64,000 bases of DNA from Ipomoea triloba. Taxonomy: Eukaryota > Streptophyta > Magnoliopsida > Solanales > Convolvulaceae. The position numbers were made by a program, and so were the translations under genes. Positions 49,420-60,959 of this stretch are shown here, piece by piece (the first letter of the stretch is position 1; every line of letters starts with the position of its first letter). The stretch spans positions 18,392,529-18,456,528 of the forward strand of contig NC_044920.1 of NCBI RefSeq assembly GCF_003576645.1, read 5' to 3'. The notes beneath the pieces were generated by a model. That model made no database searches. It saw only the letters and a list, made by a program, of their open reading frames with translations, and was not told the origin of the DNA.

Positions 49420-50460
49420 TATTTATATTGTGAAAAAAAATGAGCATAACAAACTTTTGTATTTAAAGGAAAGAAAACTGATCATATCCATTATGTTGAG
49501 ACTCGACCTATTTGAAATCCATCCCATTTGTTCGTAACAATGACCTACTGAAATTTCTTACAATTGACCACGAAACACGATTACTTCGACGATGCGATTT
49601 TTTCCACTTTAATAAAATACAATGAATTGTTAAAATTGTTATTTTAGTAATGAAAAAAGTTGTAAACACACACTGGGAATACCAAAATGCAAATTAAAAT
49701 TCATGAATAGTTAAGTATAAATTACCGTTCGTAACATCAGCTAATGGTTGACGTAATGAAGACATTGAAACTAACATATTTGGCATATTCAATGAACGTT
49801 CGTTGGACAGTGAAAACATGTTATGCATATCAATTGCAATTTGTTTTATTCAAACATATATAACATCACATTGATCTATAGAATTTGTTTTTATTCAAGC
49901 ATATATAACAACACATTTATCATATACAACAAATGAAGAAATAGGTAGTAAACAAATAGAGAAAATTCTTACCATCTGTGACGATAATAAACTTGGGTTG
50001 CTAGCAACTGCAATTTTTTGCAAAATAAATAATTGCATCAAATAAAGAAAAAAATAATACTGATATGTACATATAAAACAATTACTGAATATATAAAATA
50101 AGATTAAATATTACTTTAGTGAGTTTAGTCGAGATGAGAAATATGATAATTTGAATATAACATATACCATTTGTGATTGCACTTAATGATGTTACTCTAG
50201 TGTTCACATTATTCTCTTTGAATGGACTTTGACGAGCATTAACTGCAACAAGTTAACCGAACAAATAAATCAAAATTTGCATATAATTTAACCTATTATG
50301 TTATATTATATTTTTGAATAGTAGTACCTTTGCATGGTATATTAATAGGTGTCGATGGAGAGCAAACCGTAAATGTACCAAATAATAGTTCATTACTAGC
50401 TACTACAATTATTTATATTGAGGAAAAAAATTATGATTGCATTTTATACAAAAGTAAATA
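49420..50460 (-). other. Possible N-terminal exons of the RepHel gene
   Basis: Minus-strand segments each end in an (A)TG or ACG followed by GGTA: about 49730-49810 (SLNMPNMLVSMSSLRQPLAD), 49978-50015 (ASNPSLLSSQM) and 50170-50245 (RQSPFKENNVNTRVTSLSAI). Short serine-rich exons with similar donor contexts would suit the variable N-terminus of a plant Helitron transposase. No homology can be shown from sequence alone. Confidence 0.3.
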
Positions 50461-50984
50461 GGCGCATAGGCTATTAGAAAAATAATTTTTCTCATCATTA
50501 AATCTTAGATGAATTGGATTAAATGCTAGAGAACTAATAGTCCTTTGCAATACCGACTCATTTTCTAAAAAAATAATTTAAAAAGGAACAGTATTTAGAC
50601 AATTCTCATAGAATGATTCGTACTTTAAATACACAACTACAAATGCATCTCCTATTTGTAATATTAAATCTTATATATTAATTGCATATATATTATTTGA
50701 TTTGCTAACCAGTGCAACATTTTTTAGAAATAATAAAATCAAGTACATAAAAAATTAACACATTAATTGGAGTAAATTAATAATTTAAAATAACAAATAA
50801 ATCAACAGTTGTATATAATAAAATGTAAAGGTTATTCTACAAGTTTTACTAATCATTACCATTATTTTGAGTCAACTCATTAGTATAATTTTAGCTATTT
50901 TCAGGTATTTTGAGCATAGTTATTACTATAGATATCATTTTAAAATATTGTAACTACTCTTATTTTTAATTAATTTGTTTTATG

Positions 50985-51255
50985 TAGGGATGGCAACGGG
51001 GGCGGGGCGGGGGCAGGGAGTATACTCCCCGTCCCCGTCCCCGTCCCCGGCGGGGAATAGAAAGTAGTCCCCATCCCCGTCCCCGCTGAGAATTAGGCGG
51101 GGACGGGAAATTCTTGGTCAACTCTTAAATTAGTGTAATTTCAATTTTAAAAATTATTATTTTAATTTTAAAAAGTTTATATATATATATATATATATAT
51201 ATAAACAGTGGCAGTACAGTCTATCACTGTATATAAAAACAATGCCACTGCCACT

Positions 51256-51305
<50 letters not shown>

Positions 51306-51487
51306 TATATATATTTTATATTATATATATAATTCTTAATTATATATATTATTCGGGGCAGGGCGGGAGGGGTATCCCCGTCCCCGGCGGGGAATTGAAA
51401 AATTCCCCATCCTTGTCCCCGATTCCCGAAAATTTTCCCCGTCCCCGCCCCCGTTTCAAACGGGGACGGGGCACATTGGCATCCCTA
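50985..51487. mobile_element. GGGGACGGGG-rich MITE (hAT-like)
   Basis: It begins TAGGGATGGCAACGGGGGCG and ends with the complement, TTGGCATCCCTA at 51487. Both sides have repeated CCCCGTCCCCGG blocks. Between them are two AT microsatellites (51179-51204 and 51258-51302) around an inverted repeat 'cagtggcagt'/'actgccactg'. The flanks TTTTAT (left) and ATTTTAT (right) may be remnants of a TSD. Confidence 0.7.
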
Positions 51488-51655
51488 ATTTTATCGTTAG
51501 ACATTTGCATAATATTATTATTTTTACAACTCAAATAAGTGTTGGATATTTATATAGTAATGAGATTAATGGTTCAGATATCTACCATGAAAAGCTTAAA
51601 TAATATTTTGGAGTTGTGGAGTAATAAATATTATTTAGTTTGGTAGAAATGGTTA

Positions 51656-52715
51656 TGGGATGTTCGAGAGATCTCGAGAGATGCGCGAGAGGTTCTGCGA
51701 GAGGTACGAGAGTTCCGTCCAAAGAGCTGTGCGAGTTAAGTATCGCGGGAGCTCTTGGTGTTTAAACACAGCATGGATTTTCCATTATGTGCATTGGCAG
51801 CAATGTCTCGTACACATATATGGGCCTGTTGTTTTAACGACTGGCATGTATCGAACTTGGATATAAATATGCATTTATCTCTCGAAGACATCATTTATCT
51901 CTCGAAGGCATGAATCTTTGTTGGTAATAATTAATTGCTTTGCACACAAGTGTCCATATTTGATATTTCATGTTCAGCATGTTAGCTGGCATTTGAGATA
52001 TTAAAATACTAAATGTTTTGCATGTAAGCATACACTTGATGTTAAGTAATTGAATTACTTTTCATGCAATGTTGCAGTGTTTAGGTAGAGTTTTACCTCT
52101 CGAATGAGGTTGGTCAGTTCAGTTATTATGCGTGTGGCTATGGACTTATTATTTCCTAATTACATGTACACATTTATTTGAAATATTTAAGTTGTGGATA
52201 TAATTGTTTGAATTATATTCCATGCATAAGGCTCAGAATGCTACGTAAATAATAAATCCCAAGTCAGTTATATTAATATCTTTGGAGATATTAACATGTG
52301 AATATAATTTAAAATTATATTCCACATGTGTGTACGTAACTGCCTGAACCAGAATGGTGAAATCCAAAAGAATATATTTTATATATATTTTTGAAAGTTT
52401 TAAACTGGTAAAAACTTCCAGTAACTGCTCCTAACAGTTAGAATTTATTTCTATAAATTCTAGGAGTGTCATCTGATCAAACACGCAATTATTTTGCATG
52501 ATATCTTGATATATCACAGTACAATAACTCTCCAGTAAGTTCTTATCAAAGTAACCTAAAAACTTTGTTTTCATCTTCTTGTATCCCATAAGATTTAATC
52601 TTGATACTTCGTTGTTTTCATAGAGGAAAAATTAAAAGATTATAGGAAAGTGATATCACGCCTGAAGATCTCATTTCCTCTCCTGTTTTCTCCTCTTACC
52701 CGAAAATTTTCCAAC
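51656..52715. mobile_element. LTR-like block, possibly a solo LTR
   Basis: A block of distinct composition runs from TGTTCGAGAGATCTCGAGAG to TTACCCGAAAATTTTCCAACA. It has TG..CA ends, and its reverse complement starts TGTTGGAAAATTTTCGGG, like many Copia LTRs. No target duplication was found and no internal retrotransposon region adjoins it, so boundaries and class are uncertain. Confidence 0.35.
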
Positions 52716-54058
52716 AATAAGTTACAAATTTACAATCATTATGATACTCGTTATATTATTCATGGCCTCAATTTGCTCCTTACACTTTAATACAAAAATA
52801 GACAATTAATATTTCTACTTAAATATATAAATAATTAAATACTAATGTCGGTAGGTCTTATTATACACAAGAAGTGTGTTAGTGTAACATGTTGTAGTGG
52901 TAATTCGTACATTGTGATTTTTTATTGTACACTTACAAAATATTTATAATTATACCCTTCATTTTTTTTTCCTTTTAAGTTACTAACACCTTTAAATTTA
53001 TTAACTTGTATCTTATGTTTATTTATTTATACACTTAATAAATGTTTATTTTTTTCGAGTACTACTGACTCTATTACAATGTAGTATCTGTTCATAGCTA
53101 CTTTCTCAACCTACTGAAGCACAAAGAGTCAATCCCATCATCCATGTGGGAGTATTAACCGGGACACCGGGTGCCACCAGACCACAAGGTTTTTCTAGAG
53201 TTTTTGTAAACTTTCCTATAATCTTTTAAACTCTTATCAACTTTATAAGAGTTTATAAATATTCGTAGGACTAACATTTATAGACTTTTAAAAACTTTTT
53301 CATATTAAAAAGTCATTAAAACTCTAAATTGAATACACCCTCACAAACATTCCATAACTTCTATTAATATATTATTTATAATTTTCTTACAAAAGTATAA
53401 TTTTATAAATCATAAATAAATTAATGAATTGTAAAAAAATAAAAAATAAATATTCATTGTCACAAAAATAGAGTATATTAATCTCTCAAAAAAATTCAAC
53501 TTCAACAAAAATACATATATTAATAATTAATTAACATACAATTATATAAAATTATATTAATTAAATAAAAAGTATAAAATATAAATTATATTTCCAAATA
53601 GAATATTTATGTATTTTCATAAAAAAAATTAAAATATTTATATTGTTGCTGCTGTCCGCAGCAAAAATTTGCTGCGATTTGCAGCAATTCTTTTTGTTGC
53701 GATCGCAACAATTTTTTTTTCTAAATATCAACAATAATAATTTTTCGTAGCAAAATATATGAGTATTTATGAAAGTTTTGAAACGTACCGTAAAATTGAT
53801 GAAAAGTTCTTATAGTTTAGATAAAGAAAAAATTTTGTAGAGAATGTTGAAAATTTTGGGGTTGGAGGGTCGGATTTCATCTATTTATATTAATGAAGAA
53901 AAAATCTACACAAATTCTATTATGACAGAGTCTACAAAAGTTAATAACTTTTTGAATGCTAGTAGACTTTTACAGACTCTATAAAAGTCAGAATCGAATA
54001 CTAGTATATTTTTAAAGAGTTTTGAAAAGTCTTATCCAATACCGGTAGACTTTTAAAG
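52716..54058. other. AT-rich region with a SINE copy
   Basis: Apart from the SINE at 53063-53192 and a small palindromic cluster at 53645-53720 ('ttgctgcgatttgcagcaa'), nothing recognisable is present. Confidence 0.4.
53063..53192 (-). mobile_element. tRNA-derived SINE, near-complete
   Basis: It is the reverse complement of the copy at 14361-14510: from 'ctgactctattacaatgtag' through 'tactgaagcacaaagagtca' to 'ccgggtgccaccagaccaca'. A and B box equivalents are both present. Confidence 0.75.
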
Positions 54059-54067
54059 AGTCTTTAA

Positions 54068-54318
54068 GGAGTCGTTTACTTAATTTCTCTGTTTTTCTCT
54101 TTCCAGTTTTCAATTTCTCCATTTCTCTAGTTTTCCTTCTCCATTTCTCCAGTTTTTCATTTCTCCAATTTTCTAATTTCATTTTACCAATTTAATTTTT
54201 AAATAAAAATTTTAGTACACTAATACTAAATGCACAAAAGGTAACAAAATTCGATAAAACATATTACAAAATAAATTACAACTATTTCAATCATTTTAGT
54301 ACATAGTTTGAGTACATA

Positions 54319-54377
<59 letters not shown>

Positions 54378-54623
54378 GGAAATAATAGTAATTAAAGGAA
54401 AAAACGATAAAGGTATATAATAATAATCATATTAATAATAATAATAATAATTAATAATTAATAATAATAATAATAAGGCAAAAATTTGTGTGAGACCATC
54501 TCACAGGTCTCAATTTGTTAGACGGATCGGATCTTTGATTAATATGATCAAATATTCGATTCATTAATCAAAGATCCAACCATGGATTGAGACTCGTGAG
54601 ACCGTTTCACACACATGTTTACC

Positions 54624-54701
<78 letters not shown>

Positions 54702-55232
54702 GGTTTTCAAAAAATAATAATAAGTAAATAATAGTAATTAAAAGGGAAAAGGGTAATTCATTATTAACCAAAAATCCAACTCGTCTCTGAGACCGTGAGA
54801 CCTGTCTCACACACATGTTTACTTACTAATAGCAAGAATAATAATAATAATAATAATAATTAAAAAGTCAGCAGAACAGTGTGCCTAGTAGGATTTGAAC
54901 AATTGACCTCCAACACACACATGTTTACTTACTAATAGCAAGAATAATAATAATAATTAAAAAGTCAGCAGAACAGTGTGCCTAGTAGGATTTGAACAAT
55001 TGACCTCCAACACTAGGAGTATTGTTCACTGCATTTTCTCCATTCTTCCATTTTGGAGAAATCTAAAATGGGATTCTCCAAATTTATACTAGAAGATGGA
55101 AAATGGATAAGAGATAGCACATTGGAGAGATTATTTTAGTAAACAACTTTTCCATTTTTCATTCTTCCACTTCTTCAATTCTCCATTTTTCCTGAAAATT
55201 CTCAATTTTTCCATTTTAGTAAACAACCCCTA
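54068..55232. mobile_element. hAT-like element with ATT arrays and internal duplication
   Basis: The left end GGAGTCGTTTACTTAATTTC and the right end (reverse complement GGGGTTGTTTACTAAAATGG) are inverted repeats, followed on each side by 'tctccattttt'-type sequence. A second inner copy of the right end lies near 55135. The interior has (TAA)n runs (54320-54377, 54626-54700), a MITE-like palindrome with 'gtgagacc' ends (54487-54612), and a direct duplication (54806-54911 and 54912-55014, 'aaaagtcagcagaacagtgt'). Confidence 0.55.
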
Positions 55233-55389
55233 AAAGTCTAAATTGAATATCACAAAACTTTTAAAGTTAATAAAAGTCTTTAAAAGTCTATGAAAGTCAT
55301 GATTGAATACACCCCCTAAGTATTGTGATTTATAATTTGCAGATTCGCAAGTATTATATAGGGAGGTTTTGATTTGCGTTTTTAATACG

Positions 55390-55625
55390 AATTGGAGTAG
55401 TGATAGAATAATATTGTTGAATAGGAATATGAATTTTAATATTGTTGTATTGTATTACGAATAGGAATTTTAATGTAGAATTGTAGTACGAATAGGAAAG
55501 TAGGAAACAATATATTATATTAGGGATTCTATTACACTATTTTACAATATATTTTACAATAGTATAGGTCTGTTTTGAACGGGAAGTTAAAATGAAAGAT
55601 TTTGTTTTTATTAATAGTATAGAAG
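55390..55625 (-). mobile_element. Helitron 5' end fragment
   Basis: It is the reverse complement of the 43557-type 5' end: 'gggaagttaaaatgaaagat', 'tttttattaatagtatag' and repeated 'gtacgaataggaa' motifs. No matching 3' hairpin is nearby. Confidence 0.6.
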
Positions 55626-55889
55626 TATAGATATAAATTAAATTATCATATATGACATGCATTATCATTTAATCATAAAAAAAAAGGAATAATTTGAAAT
55701 TTCAAAACAAAAAGTTTTTTTTTTCCAATGATAGGCGGGAAAAGCCATACATAGTTGATGGTTCATGTGAGAATGTAAAAAGTAAGGACATATTAATTGA
55801 TTTGGGTAGATCAATGGTTGAATGTTGTTGAAAAATAAGGGAGAAATAAGTAGAGTCAATTTCATAAATATTGTAAATTTGAAAGGTTG

Positions 55890-56195
55890 TAATATTGTCA
55901 GGGTGCCGCTTCAAAGGCATTTGGACGCACTCTTAAACATTGCTGCAGACAAGAACTCCACAAACTGGAGGCTTGGAAAATCTCTGCAGTGGCACGTGAG
56001 GTAAAAACAGTGGCCGACCATCTCGCAGGCAGGGCAAGAACCTACCCTTACGGCTGGCATGAGTTGATACACCTACTGGAGGGTGTAGTAACAACACTAG
56101 AAGATGACAAAGCAGAATTCTCTGTATGGCACATTATAAGTTCGAACTAGTATCGTTGTAATCTGGGTGCCCCCCTTCCAAACTAATAAAAAAAT
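55890..56195 (+). pseudogene. LINE 3' end with RNase H-like remnant
   Basis: A frame from 55945 to TAG at 56148 reads ELHKLEAWKISAVAREVKTV, ADHLAGRARTYPYGWHEL and EDDKAEFSVWHII. The AREVKTVADHLA motif matches the C-terminal RNase H-like region of plant LINE retrotransposons (REAN.CADHLA). It is followed by a short tail and an A-rich end (AATAAAAAAATTATAAAAT). Only the last ~300 bp remain; RT and endonuclease are absent. Confidence 0.7.
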
Positions 56196-56203
56196 TATAA
56201 AAT

Positions 56204-57046
56204 GAGTTAATACCACAAATGGTCCTCTGACTATTGGGCTAGTACTCCTTTTAGTCCTTAGTTTTCAATTCGACCACAAATGGTCCCCTGACTTTTATTT
56301 TTGACTATAAATAGTCCTCCATTAAAAATTTTGTTAAATAGGTGTTAAATCTATATGTATTATCGTCAAATTGATATATATAATGATCATAAAATAAAAA
56401 TGTTTAGAATTTTTCACCAACAAACATAATTGAAACAATTAATAAATATAAATACTCCTAAATAAAAAGAAAATACACCTTATTCTCGTAATTATGCGTA
56501 CAAAATGAAGATTTAATATTAGAGCTATCTGTTTTTAATTTAACAAACAGATTAATATGGAACAACATTTTTTCGAAAATCTTGTTTCCATCATTTTCAT
56601 GGTTGTTCATACATGTTTGATTAATAGTTTTCACTTTTCATTAATCGATCAAACATTTTGTTTGGGACATAACTGAAGGCTGCCACCGTTGAATTAATAT
56701 AATTAATCAAGTACAAATTACGAACATTAATCATGAGTTTTTATGTAATTTGTTCATTTATGTGATTTGTCTCGTCCATTTTGTTTTTATATTTATTAAG
56801 TTAATGTTTATTAATGTTTGATATTAATTATGTTAGTCATATAATTATCAAAAAGAAGTAATCATAATAATATTAATCAATTTGACGATATTATCTCTAG
56901 ATTTAACACCTATTTAACAGAACTTTTAACGGAGGATTATTTGTGGTAAAAAATGAAAGTCAGAGGACCATTTGTGGTCGAGTTGAAAGTTGAGGACTAA
57001 AAGGAATACTAGTCAATAGTCAGAGGACCATTTGTGATATTAACTC
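56204..57046. mobile_element. MULE-type MITE with 9-bp target duplication
   Basis: TTATAAAAT at 56195-56203 and 57047-57055 flanks the element. The ends are GAGTTAATACCACAAATGGT and (reverse complement) GAGTTAATATCACAAATGGT, and the inverted arms extend about 170 bp through 'gtcctcagttttcaa' and 'aggtgttaaatct'. The centre is AT-rich and non-coding. The 9-bp TSD identifies the Mutator superfamily. It inserted in the tail of the LINE fragment. Confidence 0.9.
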
Positions 57047-57169
57047 TTATAAAATTAATAACCACGTAATTTTACTTTTACTAAAATTTTCAATCATTAA
57101 TGAAACATAACGAACACTGTGATTAATGTTCACTGTTTACGGGAAGACATTGCTCACATTTGAGAGAGT

Positions 57170-57380
57170 GATTTAATCATAAATGGATCACTTTGGGCTG
57201 AGCGTGGAGGAGCCTAACAGCCCAAGCCCAATCAATAACTAAGTTCGGATTCAGTTACGATATATATGGATGACATTATCTCAGTATCAACAAACCCTAG
57301 GCCTCAAACTCAGGTGCCAAATTACGCATATCCTATATATATAGCCGCACGATAGGCAACTTGTTCTTGCAACTTCGCCT
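57170..57380 (+). promoter_or_regulatory. Promoter-like block: site II, telo-box and TATA motifs
   Basis: In order: TTTGGGCTGAG (57191), CAGCCCAAGCCCAATC (57219), a telo-box AAACCCTAGGCC (57294), TATATATAG near 57335, then a CT-rich leader. In plants this combination drives ribosomal-protein and snoRNA genes. The downstream gene is not recognised. Inference from motif content only. Confidence 0.45.
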
Positions 57381-57495
57381 CTGTGAGTTATTGCCTAGCG
57401 TATATTTATCTGTATATGAGAATGCTTATTATTCTGTGTTATTTTCTTCATTAATTTGTGTATATTTCTGGTAATTTCCTTCCCCGATTATCGAA

Positions 57496-57770
57496 TTGCC
57501 CGATGATGGAAATCTATATCAATTGAGCGGCCTGGTGTCTTTGTGTTCATCATTTGCCCTTCGGCATCACTGTAAGCGGTTGCCAGTACCATCATTCCTT
57601 TTCTTCTCCCTCTCTTTTCATCTATCCACGCACATTTGCACACACTTCACCCTGGCTGCTTTTTACAGTGTTGAAAAAGGCTTTTGATGAACGGCACCAG
57701 TATTTCAGCCGTCTGTGATTTGTAAAAGCTATGAGATCTGAGGGCTTTTTTTAATCTTTGGTTTTTTTCT
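57496..57770 (+). ncRNA. Candidate box C/D snoRNA region
   Basis: Downstream of the promoter-like block, TGATGA at 57685-57690 (C box) and CTGA at 57738-57741 (D box) are about 48 nt apart, followed by a T run (57745-57751). Terminal pairing is weak and no rRNA-complementary guide was identified, so this is only a possibility. Confidence 0.2.
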
Positions 57771-58744
57771 AGTATTTGGGTTGATTGTTTTTAAATTTTT
57801 TGTTCCGACTGTTAGGTTTTTATTTGAGGAATTATTTTTGAATGTTTTGATTTTTTTTTTGTGTGTTTGGAATTGATCCTTCTGTGGTATGCATATAATG
57901 TATTGAAATATGATTTCAATTATGTTTTGATTTTTGAAAGGTGATTTTCATATCTAAATGGTTTTAATTATGCTTTGATATGTTATTTTAATTCACAGTT
58001 GGGTTTCCTTTGTTGAAGAGGAAAAAGAACTTAAAATTTTAAAAAAAGTATTATGTTAAAAGATCTTTTTCATTTGTGAGTTGGTCTAGGTTATGATAGA
58101 ATTCCAACTTACCATTATCTGCACCGTTTGATTTATGCTTTGGTGACATTTTATACAATGGATCAGATCCATCCTGGGTATATTTTTTTAGAGCTTAGTT
58201 CAGCACAGATTTGTCGGATTAATCATTTGCTTTCATTGAGGTAAATTGTGAGTTGTGTCTGGTTTCTTAATCTTCATGTGTGCACAATGGATCAAATTCA
58301 TACTTTTCATCATCTTTTAGGCCTTTTTTCTATACACTCATATTTGCCTTTATGATCTTTTTTTCTATACACTCACATTTGCCTTTATGATCTATTAAGT
58401 CACACGAACCACTAAGTTAGGAAATTCTTAATTGCCTTAAAAAAGAATTTTTTGATGAATTTTAAAATGGAGTTCATTGCAAAGAAATTTACCTCACCGT
58501 GTTCCAAGGTTAATGCTAGAATTGTTTGAATTGTCGAAAGTACAATATATTATACCAAAACCTCTTGGTGTGTATCAATGTTTTCCTTTCTTTCACAAAT
58601 TGATTGGGTGTCTACTACACTGAAAGTCCTTGAGTGTTTGAGGGGCTAAGTAGTATACATTTCCTAGAATATCTGGAAAATGGTTTCTTTTTAATGTTTA
58701 TTGGGTCACACTTGTGTGAGTTCGTCTCAAGGATCCTTATTCGT
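57771..58744. other. Unannotated stretch
   Basis: T-rich, with a 40-bp tandem duplication at 58325-58390 ('ctatacactcatatttgcct'). No coding exon is supported. It could be an intron or 3' region of whatever the promoter-like block at 57170 drives. Confidence 0.35.
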
Positions 58745-59110
58745 GAGACGGGTCGGGTCGGGTCAAAGCACCATGCAAATGTTATACTTATATGTGCAAA
58801 TCTCACACTTATATGCTCAAATATAACACTAATCAAAAATACAATTTTTGTTACTTATAAGAGAAAAAGTAATACATTTTTCATAATAAGTAATGTTAAC
58901 AAGTGCCTCTCACTTATAAGGGCAAATATAATACTTTTGAGGAAAAATGTAATACTTTTAAATCGAAGTGTAAAAGTATTGTATTTTCCTTTAAAAGTAT
59001 TACATTTACCCTAATAAGTAACAAAAATTTTATTCCTGATTAATTTGAGCATATAAGTATGACATTTGTGCATATAAGTGTTACATTTGCATCTTGACTC
59101 GACCCGACTC
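58745..59110. mobile_element. Foldback MITE with GACGGGTCGGGTCGGGTC ends
   Basis: The left 'gagacgggtcgggtcgggtc' pairs with the right 'gactcgacccgactcgtctc', and the arms continue through 'cttatatgtgcaaat' and 'gttacttataa'. The whole 366 bp can fold into one imperfect hairpin. It is rich in 'agtattacattt' motifs and has no real coding capacity. Confidence 0.75.
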
Positions 59111-59790
59111 GTCTCATGGTGCAAATATTTTTTTTCAAGAATAATTGATTTTAGAAAAGGAAAATTATACGTAAAGACAAGTGCAACCAAAGGAATTGAA
59201 TAAGTGCATTTAAACATTATATTGGGTGGCATACCTTTCTTTTTGTTTCGCATCTTCAGACTATATCAACAATTTTGAAGCCAAGTTTGATAAAATTTTA
59301 CCAGTGTCAATGCTCTAACCTTTTTGGCTCTCCCTCTCGGTGGAACTACCCTGGTATGCATGGTTCTAGAAAAATAAAATATTTGAGGAATGGAATTAAA
59401 AATTGAAATTATCAAGGATATTTATTCTATGGTTGGTTTTAGAATTGTATAGAATAATGAGTATAGTGATTAATATGCCCAACACAATAATAATAGTAGT
59501 AGTAGTAATAATAATACGGAGCCATAATAATAAGTAATAGTGATTTATAAATTAAAATATTATAATTTATAAATTATAATATTATAATTGTATATTTTAT
59601 TATAATAATATAATAAAATTTTTATACATATTAGAGGTGTTCCTAATTTCACTAATGTTGAATTAAGGATTTTAAGAAAAAAATATTTTTGCAAGAGTTT
59701 TAATTTTTAAAATAATTTTTAAGAAAATTTGTTTTTTGGAAAAATTTTTTAGTGAACCAAACAGGCTCAAATGTTCACATATAACACTAA
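59111..59790. other. AT-rich intergenic stretch
   Basis: Simple AAT repeats at 59485-59600. No gene or terminus is supported. Confidence 0.4.
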
Positions 59791-59837
59791 TTAGAATTGC
59801 TATACACAGTTTTTCTTGTTTTTATTAGTTCTCTTAT

Positions 59838-60946
59838 TACCAATATAAAACCACATAACATAGGAGAAAAAGTTTTCCAAACCTGTTAAGCCTTTTGAGG
59901 ACTTAATTTCAAAGTTCAAGATAAAGAGTTGATTGATAATCTTTCTTACTTTATATTTTATATTTTTTTTCTCTATTTCCCTATAGATTATATTTATAAA
60001 AATAAATATCATTGTATTGGTAGAGTAGTGGAGTTTCTCTCCAAAATATAAGATTATAGTTGGTTATCCTTGGTGGATTTCTTGATAGAAGAGGCCATAA
60101 GCCAAATATAGTAGAGAACATGGCATATTGAATTGTAAAAATTATTTTCATCCCCAACTTATTTCTACTTAGAGAAAATAGTATAATATGGGATGAATAT
60201 GTATTTTTTGTTATGCTTTTTCTAATAACCATGTGGATGACATTTTGATAGTTTTATAAGATCTCATCCACATGGTTATTAAAAAAAAGGCATAACAGCA
60301 GGTATATATTCATCCCATAGAGTGCATTTTATAAGATTTTCTTTAAGTAGGAATAAATTAGGGATTAAAACAGTTTTTACAATAATTTAGTATGCTATAT
60401 TTTTTTACTATATTTGCTATAATCTTATCCTTTGGAGAGTAAAGCTTCACTACTTTACTAATTACACCTATTCCATATGAGCTAGCTAGCCAATGAGATG
60501 AGCTACCCATTGAGGGAGCTTAAAGCGATGTCCCTATGTGCTAGCCTTTATCTTCCTTTCATATAGGTCCTTCTTTGCGTGCTCTATTTATAGAATTCCA
60601 GTTGTGACCCCGTAAACTCGCGATTTAGCAAATAGGCCATGAAGAACGTTTTCTATGAACCGAGATGACAGATAAGCGGGATGGGCTAAGCTAAACGGAT
60701 GCGAGAGTTAACGGATGACCGATCGATACATTACGAGAGTGAGAAATAAGGGAAAAAAATATAATATATAAAGAAGAATAGTTGCCAATCAACACCTTAT
60801 CTTGATCTTTTCTAAAGATGAAGTCCTCAAAAGGCTTAACACGAAACATAAGGTTTGGAAAACCTTTTCTCCTATGTCTATCAAGGTAAGTTTCATGATT
60901 AAACTTGAGCATGTATCTATGCTATGTGGTTTTGTATTGGTAATAG
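59838..60946. repeat. Large imperfect inverted repeat (foldback) of 1.1 kb
   Basis: The left arm 59838-60240 pairs with the right arm 60264-60946 around a 23-nt loop. The innermost pair is AATAACCATGTGGATGA (60224-60240) with its complement (60264-60280). The outermost is TACCAATATAAAACCACATA with TATGTGGTTTTGTATTGGTA. The right arm has an unmatched block at about 60473-60747. Each arm also lacks a few tens of bases found in the other. A transcript would form a long double-stranded RNA. Confidence 0.8.
60473..60747. other. Unmatched block in the right arm of the foldback
   Basis: This ~275-bp segment is less AT-rich than the arms ('gatgagctacccattgaggg', 'ccccgtaaactcgcg') and has no partner in the left arm, so it looks like an insertion or a segment lost from the other arm. 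No terminal repeats or product were identified. Confidence 0.55.
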
Positions 60947-60959
60947 TTAGAAATCACCA

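Noticed and set aside
58634..59014. 126-aa plus-strand frame
   Set aside because: It lies across the foldback MITE at 58745-59110 and reflects its repeats.
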